64,000 nt of DNA from CAZNSX01 sp964575845 (lineage in GTDB: Bacteria; UBA8248; CAZNSX01): the NCBI GenBank assembly GCA_964575845.1, contig CAZNSX010000004.1, forward strand, positions 1 through 64,000, written 5' to 3'. This document shows, in pieces, positions 42,378-50,736 of the stretch (its first letter is position 1; each line of letters starts with the position of its first letter). A model generated the notes under the pieces. That model made no database searches and was not told the DNA's origin. It saw only the letters and a list, made by a program, of their open reading frames with translations. The position numbers and the translations under genes were made by a program.

Positions 42378-42383
42378 CTTTGG

Positions 42384-42415
42384 GGCCCTGGTCTTACGGC
42401 CAGGGCCTCTTTTTC
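42384..42415 (+). terminator. Rho-independent terminator after CusF-like gene
   Basis: Stem GGCCCTGG (42384-42391) with CCAGGGCC (42400-42407), then TCTTTTTC. A standard terminator shape. Confidence 0.85.
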
Positions 42416-42500
42416 TGATATTATAGCTATTCGAAGAGGTAAGAGCCTTTCGCCAGCGCCAAAGCCAAGAGGCCTGAGCAGTTAATCCAGAAAAGGAGAA

Positions 42501-42893
42501 ATGGCCATGAGTTATTACTTCAGCAAGACCGTGAAACTTTCCTTTGATGAAGCCATCTCAAGAGTTACCGAGGAACTGAAAAAGGAGGGCTTCGGTGTTC
42601 TCACAGAAATCGACGTCAGAAAAGCATTGAAGGAGAAGCTTGACGTAGATTTTCGGAACTACAGGATCCTCGGAGCATGCAACCCATCGTTCGCCTATCA
42701 GGCGCTTCAGGCGGAAGATAAGGTCGGCACCATGCTGCCCTGCAATGTCATTCTGCAGGAGAATAAAGAGGGCGAGGTGGAGGTGGCGGCGATCGACCCC
42801 CTCGCATCCATGCAAGCGATTGACAATCAAGCCCTTGAAGGGATAGCCGGGCAAGTGAGGACCAAACTTAAGGCTGTGGTTGAGCGTCTATGA
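42501..42893 (+). CDS. DUF302-domain protein
   Basis: A 130-residue DUF302 protein (YYFSKTVKLSFDEAISRVTE, KKEGFGVLTEIDVRKALKEK, YRILGACNPSFAYQALQAED, GTMLPCNVILQENKEGEVEV). Start ATG 42501 follows aaaaggag. DUF302 proteins are compact and their role is uncertain; some are linked to stress, sulfur or heavy-metal settings. Two cysteines (GACNPS, LPCNVI) are conserved in many members. It opens the small redox cluster at 42.5-46.9 kb. Confidence 0.85.
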   Translation: MAMSYYFSKTVKLSFDEAISRVTEELKKEGFGVLTEIDVRKALKEKLDVDFRNYRILGACNPSFAYQALQAEDKVGTMLPCNVILQENKEGEVEVAAIDPLASMQAIDNQALEGIAGQVRTKLKAVVERL

Positions 42894-42998
42894 TTTCAGG
42901 GATTACCTCCCCGCGGGCTTTCAGCCGGATTTGCACGCGCGGCCCTTTTTGAGGCCCGCATGCAAGCGAGAGGTTTGCGAGATTTCGGGAGCGGACAC

Positions 42999-44024
42999 AT
43001 GAGGAATCAAGTGGAAGCCGGGCGAAAAGGGATACTCCTGATACTAGCCTTCATTTCAATCTTCACCATCTCGACTGCGTTTTTCTCAACCCTCCACGTA
43101 ACCACCGCAGAAGGGGAGGGTGGAAGTGCTTATAGAATCTACGTCACCAACCGAAAATCGGATACGGTTTCGGTCATAGATGCGGAGAAGGGCGAGGTGG
43201 TCGCCAGGGTCCCCGTGGGCAAGACGCCAAGCTATGTGGCCCTGACTCCGGATGGGAGATACGCCCTTGCTGTGGCAACCGACGCGAGGAAGCTATATGT
43301 CATTGATACAAATACTCTTCAGGTAATTAAAGAGCTTCCGCTGGGCGATGTTCCCCTGGGTGTCGGTGTCGCGCCCGACGGCCGGTACGCATATGTGGCT
43401 AATGAAGGGCCGAAGTCAAACAACGTCTATGTCTTTGACCTCAAAGCCTGGGAGAGGGTCAAGGTAATACCCGTAGGAAAGCTCCCCCATAATGTGGCCT
43501 TCAACCCCTCGAATTCCTCTGCTTATGTCACCAACGGTGGGTCAAACAGCCTCAGCAAGATAAGCTTGGGGGAGCAAGCTGTAATCCGAGACATCGCTTT
43601 TCAGGGCCGGGGAGTCCCGCACAACCTTGCCGTAACACCGGACGGAAACTTTATCCTCGTGACCAACAAGATGACAGACGATGTGGCGGTAGTCCGGACG
43701 GGCGACGAAACGGTAATAAAGCGGATACCCGTCTCCAGGGGGCACCACGGAATAGACATAAGTCCCCGGGGAGGTTTTGCCTATGTCTCGGGCTTCGGGG
43801 CTGATGTGATTACAGTCATCGACCTCAAGAAATGGGAGCCGGTCAAGACCATAGAGGTGGGCGCCGGCCCTCACGGCGTGAGGTTCAGCCGCGATGGGGA
43901 AAGAGTCTATGTGGCTGTGGCCAAGGAGAACGAGGTGGCCGTGATAGATGCTGAACGCCACGAAGTGATGAAAAAGGTCTCGGCCCCGGAATTTCCCTTC
44001 TGGGTGGCGATTCAGGAGAAATAG
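42999..44024 (+). CDS. Exported YVTN-repeat beta-propeller protein
   Basis: A 341-residue exported protein from ATG 42999 (an ATG at 42960 is possible). The N-terminal helix GILLILAFISIFTISTAFFS acts as a signal or anchor. Seven-bladed YVTN repeats follow, such as YRIYVTNRKSDTVSVIDAEK, GEVVARVPVGKTPSYVALTP, FNPSNSSAYVTNGGSNSLSK and FILVTNKMTDDVAVVRTGDE. These propellers occur in nitrite/heme-related and metal-oxidising systems (NirF-like proteins) and as surface proteins. No heme motif or cofactor site is visible. Confidence 0.85.
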   Translation: MRNQVEAGRKGILLILAFISIFTISTAFFSTLHVTTAEGEGGSAYRIYVTNRKSDTVSVIDAEKGEVVARVPVGKTPSYVALTPDGRYALAVATDARKLYVIDTNTLQVIKELPLGDVPLGVGVAPDGRYAYVANEGPKSNNVYVFDLKAWERVKVIPVGKLPHNVAFNPSNSSAYVTNGGSNSLSKISLGEQAVIRDIAFQGRGVPHNLAVTPDGNFILVTNKMTDDVAVVRTGDETVIKRIPVSRGHHGIDISPRGGFAYVSGFGADVITVIDLKKWEPVKTIEVGAGPHGVRFSRDGERVYVAVAKENEVAVIDAERHEVMKKVSAPEFPFWVAIQEK

Positions 44025-44476
44025 CGAGAAGCTGCAAGCTGAGCTGATATGGTCCTTGGCGTTTTAACGAATGTTCCCCTCCTCTTTCAGGCCGGGCCCA
44101 TTGAGGGGTCTACCGAGGGCTCCCTGCTCATGAATTTTCCCCGGAAGACCTTCAAGGGCTCCCCCTGAGCCCCGCCGCCGCGCTAAACCAGGGATATCAA
44201 CGGATTCCTCGGTAGTGGGTCCTTCCCACATTTACCTCTTGCAGTCAAATACGCGCTCCCGGGCTCAGGGGCGTTTGCAGGGCGAGGAAGCCGGGCGAAA
44301 GCCAAGATGGGGCTAATTTTTCTCTTATCTGAAATTCTTAACTGAGGTCAAGGAAATCGGGTTTCCGGGGGGTTATATTCAACAAAAATAGTCGATTTTC
44401 TTTCCCAGGGGGATTCTAGAGAGAGCCGAGACTCGGCACACCGCTGAGCGGCTGCTGCAAATATGGGGAGGGCATT
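44025..44476. other. Gene-free stretch
   Basis: About 450 bases with no credible gene or recognised RNA. It separates the propeller gene from the hemerythrin gene. Confidence 0.4.
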
Positions 44477-44926
44477 ATGGCAGACAAAAATCCGCTGGAC
44501 CTTTTGAGAGAAGAGCATGAGAAGGTTCTGAAAATACTGGATGCGATAGAGAAGAGTCTCGAGGGCAAAGACCTGAAGTCTTCGGAAGAAAATATCACTC
44601 TCCTGAAAAGCGAATTCGAAAAGCACTCCCTGAACAAGGAAGAAAAGGTGCTGTTTCCAGAGATCGAAAAATTTATCCCCAGAGAGGGCGGTCCGACCGG
44701 AATGATGGTCATAGAGCATGAGGATTTGGTCCAGTCAATAAAGGGTTTTATGGAAGCCCTCAAGTCAGGCGATTTTGACGGACTGAATCGCCTCGGGCAG
44801 CACATCATCTCCCTCCTCAGGGAGCATATAGACAAGGAGAACAACATCCTGTTCATGATGGCCGATATGCACCTTGATGAAGGGCAGAAAAAGGACATCC
44901 TGAAGAGATTCGACGAGATCGGATAG
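44477..44926 (+). CDS. Hemerythrin-like diiron protein
   Basis: A 149-residue hemerythrin-domain protein. Ligand patterns for a non-heme diiron site are in place: LREEHEKVLKILDAI, EFEKHSLNKEEKVLFPEIEK, MMVIEHEDLVQSIKGFMEA and LLREHIDKENNILFMMADMH. It may store or sense oxygen or nitric oxide, or protect iron-sulfur enzymes. It is followed within 40 bases by a DUF488 protein, and a DUF2249 protein (often linked with hemerythrins) lies 1.7 kb further. Confidence 0.88.
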   Translation: MADKNPLDLLREEHEKVLKILDAIEKSLEGKDLKSSEENITLLKSEFEKHSLNKEEKVLFPEIEKFIPREGGPTGMMVIEHEDLVQSIKGFMEALKSGDFDGLNRLGQHIISLLREHIDKENNILFMMADMHLDEGQKKDILKRFDEIG

Positions 44927-44965
44927 CGCCCCGTATTAGCTCTCCAGAAGGGGAGCTCTGGGACC

Positions 44966-45313
44966 ATGATAAGGACGAAGAGGGTCTACGACAAGCGCGA
45001 GAAAGGCGACGGTTTCAGGATACTCGTGGACAGGCTCTGGCCGAGAGGATTATCCAAAGAGCAAGCGCGGGTCGACCTCTGGCTGCGGGAGATTGCTCCG
45101 AGCGAGGGCCTCAGAAAATGGTTTTCCCACGAGCCGAAAAAATGGGAAGAGTTCCGCCGGAGGTACAAGGGGGAGCTGAGGCATAAGCCGGACCTAATCC
45201 AGGAGGTCAGACAAAGGGAGAAGGATGAAGGGACCGTTACTCTTCTCTTTTCGACCAAGGATGAGCAGCATAACAACGCGATCGTGCTGAAAGACGCCCT
45301 GAAAGAAACGTGA
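44966..45313 (+). CDS. DUF488-domain protein
   Basis: A 115-residue DUF488 (YeaO-type) protein: KRVYDKREKGDGFRILVDRL, WPRGLSKEQARVDLWLREIA, PSEGLRKWFSHEPKKWEEFR, RRYKGELRHKP, and TLLFSTKDEQHNNAIVLKD. Family members are small soluble proteins without a settled biochemical role. ATG 44966 is in the expected place for the conserved start. Confidence 0.85.
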   Translation: MIRTKRVYDKREKGDGFRILVDRLWPRGLSKEQARVDLWLREIAPSEGLRKWFSHEPKKWEEFRRRYKGELRHKPDLIQEVRQREKDEGTVTLLFSTKDEQHNNAIVLKDALKET

Positions 45314-45454
45314 GCGTGCCAGTGGGGCTCTTTCGGGTTTCAGTTCGCACGAAAGAACTCGGATATGGGGAGGAAGAAATAGCCGGACTGGATGTAATCA
45401 GCGAGTTCAGGGAAGACCGCATGAAAAAGGCGGCCTGATCGAAAGGGTGAACCT

Positions 45455-45841
45455 ATGGCGAAGGTCGAAGGAGTATGCAGGGAGGTTTTGGAAAAGACAG
45501 AGTGGGTCGCCATTGTCACCAGAGGCGATGACGGCCCCCACCTTGTGGCCACGTGGGGAGACTACGTGAGAACTCTCGGCATAAGGGATGGTGAAATACT
45601 CATCGCTCCCGCCGGGGAGTACCACAAGACGGAGGAGAACCTAAGAAACGATAGCCGCGTAGAGCTGCTGATGGCCTCAAAGCAAGTCCGGGGAGGCAAA
45701 AGCATCGGGCGGGGCTGTTGGTCCTCCGGCACGGCGGAGGTCCAGACATCAGGAGAATTCGTTGAGATGGCGAAGGCGAAATTCCCCTGGGCAAGAGGGG
45801 CATTGGTCATAAAGGTTGAAGAAACCAGGGTTCAGCTCTGA
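45455..45841 (+). CDS. Pyridoxamine 5'-phosphate oxidase-fold flavoprotein
   Basis: A 128-residue split-barrel protein from ATG 45455. It shows the family pattern VLEKTEWVAIVTRGDDGPHL, VATWGDYVRTLGIRDGEILI, ETEENLRNDSRVELLMA-like (KTEENLRNDSRVELLMASKQ) and GTAEVQTSGEFVEMAKAKFP. Such proteins bind FMN or heme and may reduce flavins or sense redox state; it is too short for true PdxH. It fits the redox cluster. Confidence 0.75.
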   Translation: MAKVEGVCREVLEKTEWVAIVTRGDDGPHLVATWGDYVRTLGIRDGEILIAPAGEYHKTEENLRNDSRVELLMASKQVRGGKSIGRGCWSSGTAEVQTSGEFVEMAKAKFPWARGALVIKVEETRVQL

Positions 45842-45978
45842 GGGGTTTTCTGAAAAAAATAGCCGGTATTGGGCTCTGGAGTACCTCGCTCGTTGCGTGA
45901 ACCAGATTCTTGGGGCCGGGGTCAGATTTAATCCGCAGGCTTCGCCACCCTTACTTCCCCATCAAAAAGCCCCCCTGG

Positions 45979-46022
45979 TTTTTGGACCCCCGAGGCCCTG
46001 CCGGAGGGCGGGGGTCCAAAAA
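45979..46022. terminator. Long perfect hairpin, likely bidirectional terminator
   Basis: Fourteen-base arms TTTTTGGACCCCCG (45979-45992) and CGGGGGTCCAAAAA (46009-46022) around a 16-base loop that can extend the stem with CCCT/AGGG. The T-runs on both strands fit a bidirectional terminator, downstream of the flavoprotein gene. Confidence 0.75.
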
Positions 46023-46170
46023 ATCTCTCTTTTTTGTGAAATCTTGACCTGGATCAGAGAATCCCTCCCTATGAGACCTTATATTAATTTTACCAGCGCA
46101 GAGAGGAAGAATTTGTCTTTCCGGTTAGGTGTCTGCCCATAGCCCCGAAAAAAACAGGAGGTGTTAGAAG

Positions 46171-46641
46171 ATGGAAGGATTCGGAGGTTGCCCAGGTTCA
46201 AGGATGCAGGTGATCGAAGAGACCGACGCCGAAGTCGTGGAAGAGGGTGCCAAAAGGCAATCGCACTTGAGGCAGTGGCCCATCCAGCTGCATCTGGTGT
46301 CCCCCCATGCCCCCTATTATGAGGGAGCGGATGTGATCCTTGCGGCGGATTGCGTGCCCTTTGCGCTTGCGGACTTTCACAAGGATTACCTGAAGGGGAA
46401 AAGCCTGGCCATCGCGTGCCCCAAGCTCGATGAAGGCCAGGACGTCTATGTGGAGAAAATCAAGTCCTTGTATGAGGACGCGAAGATAAACACCCTCACG
46501 GTGATGATCATGCAGGTTCCATGCTGCATGGGGCTTCTCGGTCTTGCCCAGCAGGCCGCAGCGCAATCCAAGAGAAAAGTGCCCATCAAGTCTCTTGTTG
46601 TGGGGATCAGGGGGGAGATCCTTTCAGAGGAGTGGGCATAA
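46171..46641 (+). CDS. Cysteine-rich ferredoxin-family C-terminal domain protein
   Basis: A 156-residue protein; ATG 46171 follows caggaggtg. The sequence GGCPGSRM, QWPIQLHLVSPHAPYYEGAD, VILAADCVPFALADFHKDYL, IACPKLDEGQDVYVEKIKSL and MIMQVPCCMGLLGLAQQAAA matches the C-terminal domain found in a family of 4Fe-4S ferredoxin-like proteins. The N-terminal part with the two ferredoxin clusters is missing, and the remaining Cys residues (Cys7, then single and paired Cys) could bind a cluster alone or with a partner. Frame and ribosome site argue against simple truncation by frameshift. Confidence 0.65.
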   Translation: MEGFGGCPGSRMQVIEETDAEVVEEGAKRQSHLRQWPIQLHLVSPHAPYYEGADVILAADCVPFALADFHKDYLKGKSLAIACPKLDEGQDVYVEKIKSLYEDAKINTLTVMIMQVPCCMGLLGLAQQAAAQSKRKVPIKSLVVGIRGEILSEEWA

Positions 46642-46658
46642 CATAACGGGGACGCGCC

Positions 46659-46892
46659 ATGTCTGATGAAGTGCACACCATGGACTTGAGGCCGATGCCG
46701 GTGTTCAAAAGGCACGACAAGATCTTTGAGGTATGGGAGAGCCTGAAATCCGGCCAGGTTCTGAGAATCATAAACGACCACGACCCTAAACCCCTGCACT
46801 ATCAGTATGAGGCGGAGCAGAAGGGAAAGTACGAATGGGAAAATGAGAAGAGCGGCCCGAGGGATTGGATAGTGAGGATCAAGAAACTTTGA
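46659..46892 (+). CDS. DUF2249-domain protein
   Basis: A 77-residue protein (HTMDLRPMPVFKRHDKIFEV, LKSGQVLRIINDHDPKPLHY, RDWIVRIKKL) of the DUF2249/TusA-like fold. Such domains accompany hemerythrins and iron-sulfur or denitrification proteins. It lies 17 bases after the cysteine-rich protein gene, so the two are likely co-transcribed. Confidence 0.85.
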   Translation: MSDEVHTMDLRPMPVFKRHDKIFEVWESLKSGQVLRIINDHDPKPLHYQYEAEQKGKYEWENEKSGPRDWIVRIKKL

Positions 46893-47102
46893 GGCAACCC
46901 TGCGGTGGTTCAACTCGGGTGCAGGGAGGGCGACTTCGAAGGACCCAGCATTAGCCTTTGAACCGGCGTCGTTGTCTCGGATGAAAGCTGAGGGGGGGTG
47001 AAACTGGGGCGCTCGGGAACACGGCCCAAACTCGGGCCGCGAGCCTCAAGAAACTTAAGTTCCGGGAGGTGTCAAGAGATTACTTCCCAACCCTCCCGTT
47101 GA

Positions 47103-47128
47103 GGCCTCTTCCCGGAGGAGGCCCTTTT
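47103..47128 (+). repeat. Hairpin GGCCTC/GAGGCC followed by CTTTT
   Basis: Arms 47103-47108 and 47118-47123 with a T-run after. The left flank and arms resemble the hairpin at 42357, suggesting a recurring terminator-like repeat. Confidence 0.5.
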
Positions 47129-47195
47129 GGCGCCCAGAAGCCACGCGCGAGCCAGTCCCGGGAGAGGGTGCCCTCCCGGGGCGAGCTATAAAGAA

Positions 47196-47227
47196 GGTCC
47201 CGGCCGTAAAGGCCGAGGACCCTTTTT
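47196..47227 (+). terminator. Rho-independent terminator
   Basis: GGTCCCGGCC then GTAAA then GGCCGAGGACC, with one mismatch, and CTTTTTTC after it. It likely ends transcription of the redox cluster. Confidence 0.8.
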
Positions 47228-47320
47228 TCATGCTCCCCAAAATCCCTACCAGTCGGCAAAACCTCCAGATGGACGGCTGAGGCTTCGAGCCGGAAAAAGC
47301 CGAGGAGGGGGTTTTTCCCC

Positions 47321-47348
47321 TTGACAAACCTGAATTCTATCTTAATTT
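47321..47348 (+). promoter_or_regulatory. Likely promoter for the dehydrogenase gene
   Basis: An exact -35 TTGACA (47321-47326) with a TAATTT at 47343-47348, 16 bases on. It would give a leader of about 160 bases before the dehydrogenase gene. Confidence 0.5.
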
Positions 47349-47513
47349 AATCGTATCCTACAGCACACAGCTCCCATCGAAGTCTATGAAAATGGCCCCC
47401 ACCCTTTGGCTGCAGGCCGAGGCTCTCGCGTGGGTCGAAAATGTTGACATCCGCCACTGATTCAGCAAATCGACATCCGTGCCAGCAGCAAGATAATTCA
47501 CGGGGAGAAACAC

Positions 47514-48632
47514 ATGAGTGCGCAGGAAGAAAAAGGTAAACCCATCGGCTTGGCAGTTGTGGGTTGCGGCACTATCGGGCGCATAAGGGCGGCGTTTGCC
47601 CGCGAGTACCCCGGTGTGCAGTGGCTCGGCCTGTGCGATATCAAAGAGAAGGTCGGCAAGAAGCTCGCCGGGGACGTGAATGCCGACTTCTTCACGACGG
47701 ACCACCGCGCACTGCTCAGGCGACCCGAGGTGAACGCCTCCATCATCGCCACCGATGAGAACGAGCACGTCGCACCGATTCTCGCTTCCGTAGAACATGG
47801 CCACAAGATGCTCATCGAAAAACCCCTCGCCACAGACCCCAAAGACTCAGCGAGAGTGCTCAAGGCCATCCGGGAGGCGGATATCGACGCTGTTGTGGGC
47901 TACACCAATCGCTTCCGCCGCCGCTTCCTGGTGGCCAAGGAGAAGATCCGCACCGGCCAGCTCGGTGAGGTCACCTCAGTGACGACGCGCGCCTTCATGA
48001 ACCGCCTCGTCCCTATCGCCACGGTGGAAAGGACCGAGAAACGCTCAATCCTCACCCCGATGGTCGTCTCCGGGACCCACAGCCTCGACATCAGTCTCTG
48101 GCTCATGGAGGGCAAGAAGCCGGCCGAGGTCTACGCCCGCTCGGTCGACAAGACCCTGGGCGCGTCTTATGGGACGAAAGACGCCACCTTCGGCGTCTTC
48201 ACCTTCGAGGACGGGACCATCTGGAGCATGTCGATAAGCTGGGCGCTGCCGGTCGTCTGGCCCGGCTCGGTCTACAGCCTGGAGATCGGCATCGTCGGCA
48301 CGGAGGGTGTGCTCACCATAGACGATACCCACCGCGACCTGGTGCTGGCGTCGGAGAAGCCCCAGCCTGCGGGCTACACCCCGGATGTGAAGCGAAACGT
48401 CGACTTCCTGACGAGTTACCCGCCGGGCGACATCGCGTTCGGCCAGCTCTGGGGGCCGATGCGCGAGGAGACAAACGCCTGGTTAGCACGCATCTACACG
48501 GGGCTCGAAACCCCGCACGCCACCGCGGAAGACGGACACCGGAACCTCCTTCTCACCATGGCGATGGACCTCTCAGCGAAGCGGGGCAAGGCGGTGCACC
48601 TTCCGATTGAGCCGGAGGAATTCGAAAAATAA
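47514..48632 (+). CDS. Gfo/Idh/MocA-family dehydrogenase
   Basis: A 372-residue NAD(P)-dependent oxidoreductase. The Rossmann start is IGLAVVGCGTIGRIRAAFAR; the family EKP motif is MLIEKPLATDPKDSARVLKA, followed by VGYTNRFRRRFLVAKEKIRT. The C-terminal beta domain is intact. Substrates are usually sugars, inositols or their acids. It starts the plus-strand uptake section and is followed by a tricarboxylate-type transporter, which suggests import and oxidation of a carboxylic or sugar acid. Confidence 0.88.
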   Translation: MSAQEEKGKPIGLAVVGCGTIGRIRAAFAREYPGVQWLGLCDIKEKVGKKLAGDVNADFFTTDHRALLRRPEVNASIIATDENEHVAPILASVEHGHKMLIEKPLATDPKDSARVLKAIREADIDAVVGYTNRFRRRFLVAKEKIRTGQLGEVTSVTTRAFMNRLVPIATVERTEKRSILTPMVVSGTHSLDISLWLMEGKKPAEVYARSVDKTLGASYGTKDATFGVFTFEDGTIWSMSISWALPVVWPGSVYSLEIGIVGTEGVLTIDDTHRDLVLASEKPQPAGYTPDVKRNVDFLTSYPPGDIAFGQLWGPMREETNAWLARIYTGLETPHATAEDGHRNLLLTMAMDLSAKRGKAVHLPIEPEEFEK

Positions 48633-48819
48633 GAGCCCCGTAGCTATAGAGTGGTCTGAAGAAAGCTTGTGAAAGGGGGGGCGCAGCCGCTTCATATTCA
48701 CCCAAAGGAGAGCCTATCTTCATCCCAGGGAGGAAGCTGTGCCGCATTCCCGGCGATGAAGGAAAGATCTTCGAACCCGGCGACTTGTTCCACATTCAGT
48801 CCTTGGGGAGGGAGCTGCG

Positions 48820-49959
48820 ATGCGAAGCGATAGGAGAAAAGAAAGGTTCGATTCTCTGCTGGAAGGTTCTGGGATAACGCGCAGGCGTTTCATCCAGGGC
48901 CTGGGCGCCGCAGGGGCCGTGGCGATGAGCCCGCTCCTGTTGCCCCGTGATGCCGAGGCGGCCTGGCCCGACCGGCCCATTACGGCCGTCGTCATGTATG
49001 CCGCCGGAGGCGGCACCGACACCGTGATCCGCGCTATTACGGGTGCGATGGCCAAGGCGACGGGTTGGGATATCAACGCCATCAACAAGCCGGGCGCGGT
49101 GGGCGGCGTTGCGACGGGGTTCGTCCTCAAGAAGCCGGCCAACGGCTACTGGTGGCTCGGAGCGGCGAACTACAACAAGTTCGTCCGCGTGATGGGGCAT
49201 TCGGACTCTGTGGCCTGGCGCGACTGGCAGTATTTCCAGGCGGCGAACTCGCTCGCGAGCTGGTCGGTGAAGGCGGATTCGCCTTTCAAGTCGCTCCAAG
49301 ACGTCATCGCCGCCGCAAAGAAGAACCCGGGCAAGCTCACCATCTCCACCTCGGGGGTCGGCGGGCTGTGGCATGAGATCGCCGCAATCGTGGCCCACGC
49401 CGCCGGCATCGAGCTGAAATTCGTCCCCTACAAGGGCGGAAGACCCGCCACGCTTGCCGGCCTGCGGGGCGAGGTGGACATCGCGGGCGGCGGCGTCCAC
49501 GAGCATATCGACTTCATCCGCGCGGGCAAGCTGCGCAACCTCCTGGTGACCTCAAGGCAGGACCTCGATATCCCTGGATACGGGAAGCTGACCTCAGTCG
49601 GCAAGCTCATTCCTGGCATAAAGCCGATCCTCCCGGTGGGCGGGAACTACAACATCGCCCTGAGGCGCGAGGCCTCGCTGGATATCCTCAACGAGGTCAA
49701 GAAGGCTTTCATCGCGGCCGCCGAGTCGGAGTCATTCAAGGCCATCTGCGAGCGCAAGTTCTTCGAGGTCGATGTCCGTTGGGGCGAGGCGGCGGACCGC
49801 CGTGCCGCCCAGCTCGAGTCCCTCACCGCAGCGACCTTCGTGAGGGTGCAGAAGTACATCGGGAAGAAGGTGCTGGGCCCCAAGGAGCTCGGCCTTCCAG
49901 AGCCCGCGGAATTTGAGGCTTGGTGGCCACCCAAGGGCTATGAGCCGCGGATGACGTAG
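48820..49959 (+). CDS. Tripartite tricarboxylate transporter binding protein (Bug/TctC)
   Basis: A 379-residue periplasmic binding protein with a twin-arginine signal (ITRRRFIQGLGAAGAVAMSP). The Bug-family fold begins AAWPDRPITAVVMYAAGGGT and includes INKPGAVGGVATGFVLKKPA and FVPYKGGRPATLAGLRGEVD. Use of the Tat route means it may be folded before export. TctB and TctA follow, so the three-part transporter is complete. The substrate is a small carboxylate by family; not determinable from sequence. Confidence 0.9.
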   Translation: MRSDRRKERFDSLLEGSGITRRRFIQGLGAAGAVAMSPLLLPRDAEAAWPDRPITAVVMYAAGGGTDTVIRAITGAMAKATGWDINAINKPGAVGGVATGFVLKKPANGYWWLGAANYNKFVRVMGHSDSVAWRDWQYFQAANSLASWSVKADSPFKSLQDVIAAAKKNPGKLTISTSGVGGLWHEIAAIVAHAAGIELKFVPYKGGRPATLAGLRGEVDIAGGGVHEHIDFIRAGKLRNLLVTSRQDLDIPGYGKLTSVGKLIPGIKPILPVGGNYNIALRREASLDILNEVKKAFIAAAESESFKAICERKFFEVDVRWGEAADRRAAQLESLTAATFVRVQKYIGKKVLGPKELGLPEPAEFEAWWPPKGYEPRMT

Positions 49960-50102
49960 GGACCGCATAACCGATCAATCGCCCGCCGGGCGGGGCCTCC
50001 TGGTTAGGGTGCTCCGTTCGGTGGGCCCGTCTGGGCGACCGATCGCAATCTTCACTTCCTCCGGGTGCGCCCGAGGGCCGCTCCTGGAGGGGCGGAAATC
50101 CC

Positions 50103-50726
50103 ATGACGACCGACCCCAGAGAACCGCCGCAGGGCTCCCCCCCGGAAGGCCATGCCGGTCTCTCCAGGGCCCCCTCCGAGGAGGAGACCGTTGCCAGGTC
50201 CACCCCCCGCAAGGACCTCATCTCCGCCATCGCCATCGCGGCGCTCTCCCTTTTCGTGATGGCCCTTTCGCTCAGGATGCCAAACCCCGGCAGCCTCCAC
50301 TCCGCCCCAGGGCTCCTGCCTTTCCTGACGGGGCTGAGTCTGCTCGCGATGGCCTTCGGCCTCGGCCTCCCGGCCGTGCGCAATAGGGGCGCTCGGGGCC
50401 TGGTGGGCGACTTCGGGAGCGGGTTTCGAGCCTTCTTTACGAACGAGGAGAACCTGCGGCTCTTCCTGCTTCTGGGGGTTATCTTCGCTTACGTGCTTCT
50501 TGTCGATATCGTGACCTTCGACCTCAGGATCCCACTCACCCTGGGGGGTTTGGAATACAGGTTCAGCAGCTTCGAGTTCATAACGATCCTCGTGCTCACT
50601 TTGATATTGCGCGTGTTCTGGCGGGCGCCCGTGCTGAGATGTCTTCTCGTCTCCCTGCCCACGACCATTTTTCTTGCGGCCATCTTCCGCTACGGCTTCA
50701 AGGTGCTCCTGCCCGGCTCCGGCTGA
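50103..50726 (+). CDS. tctB: Tripartite tricarboxylate transporter small subunit
   Basis: A 207-residue membrane protein with four hydrophobic segments (ISAIAIAALSLFVMALSLRM, FLTGLSLLAMAFGLGL, FLLLGVIFAYVLLVDIVTFD, FITILVLTLILRVFWRAPVL). After a soluble N-terminal tail of about 40 residues the TctB domain runs to the end. It lies between the binding protein and TctA, ten bases before the latter. Confidence 0.85.
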   Translation: MTTDPREPPQGSPPEGHAGLSRAPSEEETVARSTPRKDLISAIAIAALSLFVMALSLRMPNPGSLHSAPGLLPFLTGLSLLAMAFGLGLPAVRNRGARGLVGDFGSGFRAFFTNEENLRLFLLLGVIFAYVLLVDIVTFDLRIPLTLGGLEYRFSSFEFITILVLTLILRVFWRAPVLRCLLVSLPTTIFLAAIFRYGFKVLLPGSG

Positions 50727-50736
50727 AGGATAATCC

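Larger units (their letters stand above)
46893..47513. other. Long gene-free region with terminators and a promoter
   Basis: About 620 bases with no credible gene. It holds a hairpin at 47103-47128, a terminator at 47196-47227 and a TTGACA promoter at 47321. It divides the redox cluster from the uptake genes. Confidence 0.6.

Noticed and set aside
48633..48819. Short open frame before the binding protein gene (IFIPGRKLCRIPGDEGKIFE)
   Set aside because: No start with a ribosome site and no family similarity; it runs out of frame into the next gene.
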